Shown: positions 59,315 through 64,000 of the stretch, in pieces | How positions within the stretch are numbered: the stretch's first letter is position 1 | How the letters are laid out: every line of letters begins with the position of its first letter | Assembly: GCA_910583935.1 (NCBI GenBank) | Contig: CAJTZM010000006.1 | Coordinates: 1-64,000, forward strand | Source of the DNA: an uncultured Oscillospiraceae bacterium | Lineage (GTDB): Bacteria > Bacillota > Clostridia > Oscillospirales > Ruminococcaceae | DNA length: 64,000 bases | Reading direction: 5' to 3' | Position numbers and translations under genes: made by a program | The notes under the pieces: model-generated | The model's input: only the letters and a program-made list of their open reading frames with translations | Databases searched by the model: none | What the model was told of the DNA's origin: nothing

Positions 59315-60288
59315 ACTTTTCCTTCTCTCCCTTTTAGATTGACAGAATTTTTTGCGAACAACGAAAGCTGGCCGTTCTGATTGGACCCCATCCTTCGATC
59401 CCGCACCGTATCCTCCGGGCGCAGGCTGCTGCAAAGCAGCGGGGATAACGGATCGTAAGCAGCCAGATTTTTCCGAAGCCTGCCGGCCCCGTGGTCGGCA
59501 TAGCAGTACAGACAGCCGGCGGGGCAGCTGTCGTATACGCCGATATCCACGCTTTGGACACAGCCGCAGGCTGGCCGCTGTCCTCGATCCTTTTTGAGCG
59601 AAAGCGGCCGGCCGCCGATCTGCTCCAGCAGCGCCTGATCAATACAGCAGCCGTGGCCGATCCCGTATGAGGACAGGTCGGCGGCCTCGGCGCAGGTGTT
59701 AACCCTCATTCCATTTTCCCGGGCGGCTTGTCCGAAAGCGGCGGTCAGCTCCAACATTTCCGCTTCTTCCGGCGGCCGCGGCGACAGCGGAGCCATCCGC
59801 CTTTCCATGGGCCCATACCAGTCCAAAAAACTGATTATGCAGCGGAAGGACCGCCCTCTCAGCGCCCGCGCCAACTGGGCGAACGCCTTTTTGTGAAAGT
59901 CCACCGAATAGTTCCCGGTGAGAAAAACCGGGTCGTACCGCCAGACGATCCGCTCCGGCCCAATCCGGCGGGACAGCTGGCATATCGCGGACAAAATTTC
60001 TTGCTTTTTTGGGAAAAGCTGTGGCTCCACGTCCGGCCCATAGGGGGTCAGGGTGATCTGGAAGTAATACGGACAATCCGGAAGCTGGTCCAGGTCAGGG
60101 AGCATGGGACCGGGATTTTTGGTCCAAAATACAAAGCCGTCCACCGCTTGGGGGGAGAGACTCACCCGGCTGACCTGCCGGGGATTGACCGGGTTGCGGA
60201 CAAGGGCGTACCCCTCCCGCAGACGGGCGAAAAACCAGCGGCTGTAATAAGCGGGCAGGTCGGTCCGCCGGCTGGCGCTGATGATCAA
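59311..60288 (-). CDS. DUF1848 protein with C-terminal cysteine cluster
   Basis: The 325-residue protein starts 'MIISASRRTDLPAYYSRWFFARLREGYALVRNPVNPRQVSRVSLSP' and has 'DGFVFWTKNP', 'LTPYGPDVEP', all typical of DUF1848. Near the C-terminus 'ACGCVQSVDIGVYDSCPAGCLYCYA' supplies five cysteines, like a radical-SAM-type cluster. The reaction is unknown. It overlaps the flavodoxin gene upstream by four bases, forming an operon of three genes. Confidence 0.88.
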   Translation of the reverse strand: MIISASRRTDLPAYYSRWFFARLREGYALVRNPVNPRQVSRVSLSPQAVDGFVFWTKNPGPMLPDLDQLPDCPYYFQITLTPYGPDVEPQLFPKKQEILSAICQLSRRIGPERIVWRYDPVFLTGNYSVDFHKKAFAQLARALRGRSFRCIISFLDWYGPMERRMAPLSPRPPEEAEMLELTAAFGQAARENGMRVNTCAEAADLSSYGIGHGCCIDQALLEQIGGRPLSLKKDRGQRPACGCVQSVDIGVYDSCPAGCLYCYADHGAGRLRKNLAAYDPLSPLLCSSLRPEDTVRDRRMGSNQNGQLSLFAKNSVNLKGREGKV

Positions 60289-60899
60289 CCCTTTTCGCCG
60301 TCTTCACAGGCGGCTTTCCCCCCGTTCTCCTGGGCCTGACGGCGGATTTCCTCCTGCCGCTGCTTTTTGGTCTCCCATTCGTCCAGGATGCCCTGGGCCT
60401 TTTCCACCAGCGGCTCGATATAGCGCCGCTGTACAAAATCCATCTGCATGGACAAATACGCCTGGGCGTTGGCCGGATCCTTTTGGGCGCGGTCCTTCAT
60501 TACCGCGCCCATCACCCACCGGTGGAAGCGGCTGAGCCTTTGACCGTCCACCGCGCCGGGAAAGGCGAAGAAGTGGATTCTCCGGCGCATTTTTTCGGTG
60601 AAGTTTCGAGTATACAAAAATGTGTAGTACCCATCGTCCCCCGGCTCGGTGAGCCCGGCGGTAAAGACGAAAAGCGTTTTGTCCTTTAACTCCTGAAACC
60701 GCCGGGTCAGCGCCGCCACGCCGTTGATCCGGCCCATGTACAGCCCGCCGCCGAAGATCAGCATCCGATACTCCGCCAGCACGGCGGATTTCGCTTCTTT
60801 TACCGGCAGCGCCTGGCAGCCCAGGGCCTCGGCGATCCACTTAGCGTAGCGCTCGGCGGCACCGTACCGGGATTTATAGATCACAAGCACATCCTTCAT
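60285..60899 (-). CDS. Flavodoxin-domain protein
   Basis: The 204-residue protein has an N-terminal flavodoxin fold ('VLVIYKSRYGAAERYAKWIAEAL', 'AEYRMLIFGGGLYMGRINGV', 'LFVFTAGLTEPGDD'), resembling the HemG-like flavodoxin_5 group. The C-terminal ~50 residues form a long charged helix ('AQGILDEWETKKQRQEEIRRQAQENGG'). It may be an electron carrier for the DUF1848 iron-sulphur protein encoded next. The first two genes overlap. Confidence 0.85.
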   Translation of the reverse strand: MKDVLVIYKSRYGAAERYAKWIAEALGCQALPVKEAKSAVLAEYRMLIFGGGLYMGRINGVAALTRRFQELKDKTLFVFTAGLTEPGDDGYYTFLYTRNFTEKMRRRIHFFAFPGAVDGQRLSRFHRWVMGAVMKDRAQKDPANAQAYLSMQMDFVQRRYIEPLVEKAQGILDEWETKKQRQEEIRRQAQENGGKAACEDGEKG

Positions 60900-60975
60900 A
60901 CATTTTCCCCCTTTTTCGTCGTTGCCCCGCCGCGCCCGGACAAAAAGGATCCAGCAGAATCGCGGTTATAATGCC

Positions 60976-60984
60976 ATTATAGCA
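60976..60984 (-). promoter_or_regulatory. Extended -10 promoter of the flavodoxin-DUF1848-DUF3810 operon
   Basis: TGCTATAAT on the minus strand lies 76 bases before the flavodoxin start. No good -35 is seen. Confidence 0.6.
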
Positions 60985-61135
60985 TAAGGGCGGAAGAAAC
61001 AAAAGATCTTCCCCGATTTGCGACACGGCCACAGCCTTCAGAAAGGCTTCCGCTAAATCCGTCGTTATGGATACAACCAGACCGACACATTCTTCAAAAA
61101 GAGGAACCAGCCAGGGTTAAAGCCTCATAAAGAAG

Positions 61136-61180
61136 CAAAAGGACAGGGCAGACCGCAATGGTCTGCCCTGTCCTTTTTAT
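61136..61180. terminator. Terminator in the 60.9-61.25 kb gap
   Basis: AAAAGGACAGGGCAGACC and GGTCTGCCCTGTCCTTTT pair around GCAAT and have T runs on both strands. It serves the PUA-like gene read leftward. The rest of the 350-base gap holds no supported gene. Confidence 0.88.
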
Positions 61181-61252
61181 CCGGTTGAATCCAATATACT
61201 ATTTTAGAGAAAGGCGCCCGTGGGCGGGAAAGATAAACAGAAAAACATCTTC

Positions 61253-61717
61253 TTAAAACTTTGATTTTTCATAATTGTAGGGAATGCTTGTGCCGACAAC
61301 AACATCTTCGATCTTTTCGATGATCAGCCAATCGTCCATGTTGCCCTGATGGTCAAAGGCAAGGGGGGTTATTTCTTGAACCTCTCCAAACTCCACTAAG
61401 CATAGACACTTTTTATGCCACCGTACTTTTTGTTTATCCGATAGGTTTAACTTGCTCTGATGATCTGCAAGGGTTTTTGTGATTTCTTCGTCAGACAGCT
61501 TTACAAAATTCTGCACTTCTTTTACAATAGCGGTTGCCGTGATGAAAGCGCTTCCTTTTTCCATGAAATAAAGCCGTTCTCCCGCAAAAACTCTGCTATG
61601 GGGGATTTTTCTTCCTGCTGCTCCACGCACAACCATAGTTTTTGTTCCCGCCAAAATCTTATCCAATACTTTTTCGCCTTTTTTACCTGCGTTGTCGCAA
61701 TACACCAAATGCACCAT
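61253..61717 (-). CDS. Uncharacterised protein, possibly PUA/ASCH-like
   Basis: The 154-residue protein has 'KVLDKILAGTKTMVVRGAAGRKIPHSRVFAGERLYFMEKGSAFITATAIVKEVQNFVKLSDEE', a pattern like PUA-fold ASCH domains (short strand, Lys/Arg-rich loop, 'GxxVYF' strand), which bind RNA or modified bases. The match is by eye. It is more AT-rich than its surroundings. GAGGAGG precedes the ATG. No partner gene is obvious. Confidence 0.65.
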   Translation of the reverse strand: MVHLVYCDNAGKKGEKVLDKILAGTKTMVVRGAAGRKIPHSRVFAGERLYFMEKGSAFITATAIVKEVQNFVKLSDEEITKTLADHQSKLNLSDKQKVRWHKKCLCLVEFGEVQEITPLAFDHQGNMDDWLIIEKIEDVVVGTSIPYNYEKSKF

Positions 61718-61779
61718 CTGAATATCCTCCTCATATTATGATTTTCTCTATGCACAATTCATGGCAAATCACAATTTGT

Positions 61780-61835
61780 TGGACAATTCATTATAAAACA
61801 ACACCCGCCGAAAAGCAAATTTTTCAGCGGGTGTT
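61780..61835. repeat. Direct repeat A with terminator hairpin
   Basis: This 56-base segment is nearly identical to 62946-62999, in the same orientation. It includes CATTATAAAA and the hairpin arms CACCCGCCG / CAGCGGGTG. It ends 6 bases before the flavin reductase stop and can terminate that gene. Confidence 0.8.
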
Positions 61836-61840
61836 CACTT

Positions 61841-62407
61841 TTATTTTTTCAGCTTCAAGCCGTCTTTGAACGCTTCACCAACGCGTTTCGTTACCTTGTA
61901 ATATCCATGGGTGTACGGGTCAAAGGCAATGGCGTTCACCAGCGACATATCGACCTTTCCATTTACCATGACGCTTTCGTCTGCGGTAACGTTGACGACC
62001 TTCCCGATCACACCGCAGCCATATCTGCCGTCCTGATATTCAATAAACTCACACTCAAGGCACAGCGGAAATTCATTGATCACAGGAGCATCCACCATTT
62101 CGGCTTTGCCGGCGGTAAGTCCGCTGCGCAAAAACTTGTCAGCGACCCTATTTCCGGATTCCACGCCGAAATAATCGGCCTCCGCCACATGGGCAGCATC
62201 GGCTATACTGACAGTGAAAGCGCCCCGTGCCTTGATGTTTTTCACAGTCTTATGGGTCTCGGTCAGGTTGAGGGCCACATTTCCCCGCTCCTGCATCATG
62301 CCCCAAGCGGCGTTCATCACATTGACACTGCCGTCTTCATTGTAGGTGGCAACCATCAGAACGGGCATTGGAAAAATACCCTCTGTGATATCCAGTTTTG
62401 TTCTCAT
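61841..62407 (-). CDS. Flavin reductase family protein (flavoredoxin-like)
   Basis: The 188-residue FMN protein has 'PMPVLMVATYNEDGSVNVMNAAWGMMQERGNVALNLTETHKTVKNIKARGAFTVSIADAAHVAEADYFG', the split-barrel flavin reductase motif, and 'INEFPLCLECEFIEYQDGRYGCGVIGKVVNV'. Such proteins reduce FMN or use it in electron transfer. GAGG precedes the ATG. It is divergent from an HxlR regulator that probably controls it. Confidence 0.9.
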   Translation of the reverse strand: MRTKLDITEGIFPMPVLMVATYNEDGSVNVMNAAWGMMQERGNVALNLTETHKTVKNIKARGAFTVSIADAAHVAEADYFGVESGNRVADKFLRSGLTAGKAEMVDAPVINEFPLCLECEFIEYQDGRYGCGVIGKVVNVTADESVMVNGKVDMSLVNAIAFDPYTHGYYKVTKRVGEAFKDGLKLKK

Positions 62408-62434
62408 AGCAATTACCTCACTTTAGCGATAAAA

Positions 62435-62463
62435 TTGACAGGATCAACTATCCTGTGTATAAT
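62435..62463 (+). promoter_or_regulatory. Promoter of the HxlR gene
   Basis: TTGACA and TATAAT are spaced 17 bases. The -10 is the left part of TATAATTATA, shared with the divergent promoter. CAGGAT and ATCCTG form a dyad in the spacer (62439-62455). Confidence 0.85.
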
Positions 62464-62489
62464 TATACCATTGGCCAAAAATAATTCAA
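62462..62489 (-). promoter_or_regulatory. Promoter of the flavin reductase gene
   Basis: TTGAAT and TATAAT on the minus strand are spaced 16 bases. It overlaps the divergent HxlR promoter in the -10 region. Confidence 0.75.
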
Positions 62490-62512
62490 GTACTATCATT
62501 TTTGATAGGTAC
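62490..62512. promoter_or_regulatory. Candidate HxlR operator
   Basis: GTACTATCA and TGATAGGTAC form an inverted repeat (one extra base) around TTTT, between the promoters and the hxlR start. HxlR-family sites have this type of GTAC-containing dyad. Confidence 0.6.
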
Positions 62513-62533
62513 TGTCTTAATGGATCGTTAATT

Positions 62534-62869
62534 ATGATAAAAAACTTTATTGAAAATGCAAATTTTGAGGATACTGGATTTAGCTATACGATGTCCCTCA
62601 TATCTGGCAAGCACAAGATGGTGATTCTCTATTGCCTTATGGAGTATCAGGTCGTTCGGTTCAACGAACTGAAACGGTATCTGAAAAACATATCCGACAA
62701 AACCCTCAGTACCAACCTGAAAGAGTTGGAACTGGATCGTCTGATTGTAAGAACAGCGTATCCGCAAATCCCGCCCAAGGTAGAATACAGCCTGAGTGAT
62801 CGAGGAAAATCCTTGATGGGTGTTTTGGATCAATTGTGCGTCTGGGGCGAAAAGAACAAATTGGTTTAA
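62534..62869 (+). CDS. HxlR-family transcription regulator
   Basis: The 111-residue protein has the HxlR winged helix: 'ISGKHKMVILYCLMEYQVVRFNELKRYLKNISDKTLSTNLKELELDRLIVRTAYPQIPPKVEYSLSDRGKSLMGVLDQLCVWGEKN'. The conserved Cys of the disulfide sensors YodB/HypR lies at the N-terminus and is not evident here. The ATG at 62534 begins the family fold; the frame is open far upstream but as antisense to the flavin reductase. It is AT-rich and divergent from its likely target. Confidence 0.9.
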   Translation: MIKNFIENANFEDTGFSYTMSLISGKHKMVILYCLMEYQVVRFNELKRYLKNISDKTLSTNLKELELDRLIVRTAYPQIPPKVEYSLSDRGKSLMGVLDQLCVWGEKNKLV

Positions 62870-62945
62870 TAGCAGATATTCTATAAATTCTCTTTACAGA
62901 CACTTTCCGCAAAGTGGTCCGTAAAAAGAAGAAGCTTAAATTGGT

Positions 62946-62999
62946 TGGACCGTGCATTATAAAATAACACCCGCCGAAAAAATTTTTTCAGCGGGTGTT
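62946..62999. repeat. Direct repeat B with terminator hairpin
   Basis: Nearly identical to 61780-61835 in the same orientation, including CATTATAAAA and the CACCCGCCG / CAGCGGGTG hairpin, followed by TTATTTT. Here it can terminate the hxlR gene. Repeats A and B bracket the flavin-reductase/hxlR cassette. Confidence 0.8.
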
Positions 63000-63044
63000 A
63001 TTTTCCTTACGGCGGATTTTTCAACGCCAGTCCCTCTTTTGGCG

Positions 63045-64000
63045 TTATTTTTCCTCGCCGCCCAAAGCGTCCTTGAGCTTTTCAAAAAAGCCCTTGCGCT
63101 TTTCATAGTTTTTCTCGGTGGTCACCTTTTCGAATTCCTTCAGTGCCTGTTTCTGCTTTTGGTTTAGATTCTTCGGTACCTCCAGCACCACCGTTACGTA
63201 CTGATCGCCCCGGCCCCGGCCGTTGACATAAGGGATGCCCTTGTTGCGCAAACGGAAGACCGTCCCCGGCTGAGTCCCTTCCGGCACGGTGTATTTGACC
63301 TTGCCGTCGATGGTGGGAACCACCACCTCGTCGCCTAAAGCCGCCTGGGTAAAGGTCAGCGGCACCTCGCACAGCACATGGTACCCGTCCCGCTCAAACA
63401 GCGGATCCGGGCGCACCGAAACGGTTACGTGCAGATCCCCTGCCGGCCCGGCGTTAACGCCGTGATCCCCCTGCCCCTGCATGGCAAAGGTTTGCCCGTC
63501 ATCGATGCCCGCCGGCACATTGACCGTCATTTTGCGGGTGTGACGCACCCGTCCCTTGCCGTTGCAGGCGGTACAGGGGGCGCTGATCACCTTGCCGGAG
63601 CCGCCGCACTTCTGGCAGGGGCGGGTGGACTGGATCACCCCAAAGGGGGTCCGGCTCTGAACCCGCACCTGGCCGGTCCCCTTACAGTCTGGGCAGGTTT
63701 CGGGGCTGGTCCCTTTGGCGGCGCCGGAGCCGCCGCATTCTGCGCACTGCTCCAGCCGCTGGATGGTCATTTCCTTTTTGCAGCCGTGAGCCGCCTCCAT
63801 AAAGGAGAGGTTCAGGTTGACGTTTACGTCGTTGCCCCGGATGGGCGCGTTGGGGTTGCGGGTCCGGGTGGAGCCGCCGAAACCGCCAAATCCGCCGCCA
63901 AAGAAGGTATCGAAAATATCTCCCATGTCAAAGCCGCCCATGCCGCCGAAGCCGCCCGCTCCTGCGCTGCCCGCACCATAGGACGGGTCTACTCCCGCGT
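63045..64000 (-). CDS. dnaJ: Chaperone DnaJ (5' part beyond the window)
   Basis: The frame runs off the right edge, so the J domain is outside. Visible are the Gly-rich linker (GGFGGMGGFDMGDIFDTFFGGG), four zinc-finger repeats CAECGGSG, CPDCKGTG, CQKCGGSG and CTACNGKG, and the C-terminal substrate-binding domain 'VNVPAGIDDGQTFAMQGQGDHG...ALGDEVVVPTIDGKVKYTVPEGTQPGTVFRLRNKGIP'. This is type I DnaJ. It works with DnaK in protein folding. The stop is at 63045-63047; no terminator was located with confidence. Confidence 0.97.
   Translation of the reverse strand, partial: AGVDPSYGAGSAGAGGFGGMGGFDMGDIFDTFFGGGFGGFGGSTRTRNPNAPIRGNDVNVNLNLSFMEAAHGCKKEMTIQRLEQCAECGGSGAAKGTSPETCPDCKGTGQVRVQSRTPFGVIQSTRPCQKCGGSGKVISAPCTACNGKGRVRHTRKMTVNVPAGIDDGQTFAMQGQGDHGVNAGPAGDLHVTVSVRPDPLFERDGYHVLCEVPLTFTQAALGDEVVVPTIDGKVKYTVPEGTQPGTVFRLRNKGIPYVNGRGRGDQYVTVVLEVPKNLNQKQKQALKEFEKVTTEKNYEKRKGFFEKLKDALGGEEK

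Noticed and set aside
60960..61180. Small RNA read rightward in the 60.9-61.2 kb gap
   Set aside because: A TATAAT is present at 60967 but there is no -35, and the terminator is explained by the leftward PUA-like gene.
1..64000. tRNA, rRNA, CRISPR arrays and insertion sequences
   Set aside because: None was recognised on reading either strand; a dedicated search could still reveal a diverged case.

Overview
The window looks like chromosomal DNA of a moderately GC-rich, spore-forming Clostridia (Firmicutes), perhaps an Oscillospirales/Ruminococcaceae-type lineage. Pointers are spoIIR, a T-box leader on alaS, TTG/GTG starts with strong AGGAGG ribosome sites, the glmU-prs-pth-mfd gene order, pyruvate phosphate dikinase, the UPF0210/ACT pair, and many U-tailed hairpin terminators. 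No rRNA, tRNA, CRISPR array or insertion sequence was recognised.

Layout. 0-8.4 kb: the end of a solute-binding protein gene, a GNAT enzyme, two HAD phosphatases, an alkyltransferase-like protein, a surface protein with an NPVTG sorting signal, a phosphoribosyltransferase, a HIT protein and alaS with its T-box. 8.4-17 kb: a small membrane protein, glpK, then comEC-holA-Toprim protein-small protein-MBOAT-DHHW. 17-26 kb: UPF0210/ACT, a glutamine-amidotransferase-like hydrolase, a PHP phosphatase, an Lrp regulator with an aminotransferase, a DUF362 ferredoxin protein, a YibE/F protein and a PTS EIIC-like permease. 26-37 kb: a chemoreceptor, uraA behind an attenuator, a nitroreductase, spoIIR with an LCP-like gene, ispE, dusB, rsmA, a USP-like protein and a lipase-like hydrolase. 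37.6-53.1 kb: a large serine recombinase, the N-terminal half of feoB, feoA, a DtxR regulator, mfd-pth-prs-glmU, ppdK, a sigma factor with its partner, and the C-terminal half of feoB. 53.1-64 kb: a MarR-controlled heterodimeric ABC exporter and accessory genes, some AT-rich, then dnaJ running off the end.

The most striking feature is the broken feoB. Its halves lie about 14 kb apart on the same strand and in the wrong order for a simple insertion. Each breakpoint carries the same 12-bp core (CCATGCACATGG). The non-feoB flanks are perfect 13-bp inverted repeats, each 3 bp from the core, and one of them abuts the stop codon of the serine recombinase. Joining the halves at the core restores an in-frame protein of about 716 residues. 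The two non-feoB flanks joined give a symmetric attP-like site. These are therefore attL and attR of a serine integrase, but the DNA between them is a housekeeping segment. That implies an integrase-driven chromosomal rearrangement followed by, or combined with, a second event.

Other notable systems are an MBOAT/DHHW pair that has lost its family catalytic residues in both partners; a uraA leader with a short leader peptide, a U-rich tract and a terminator resembling the E. coli pyrBI attenuator; a ComEC whose metallo-lactamase-like domain lacks the metal motif; a chemoreceptor with an extracytoplasmic CZB-like zinc site; and a flavin-reductase/HxlR cassette flanked by near-identical direct repeats.
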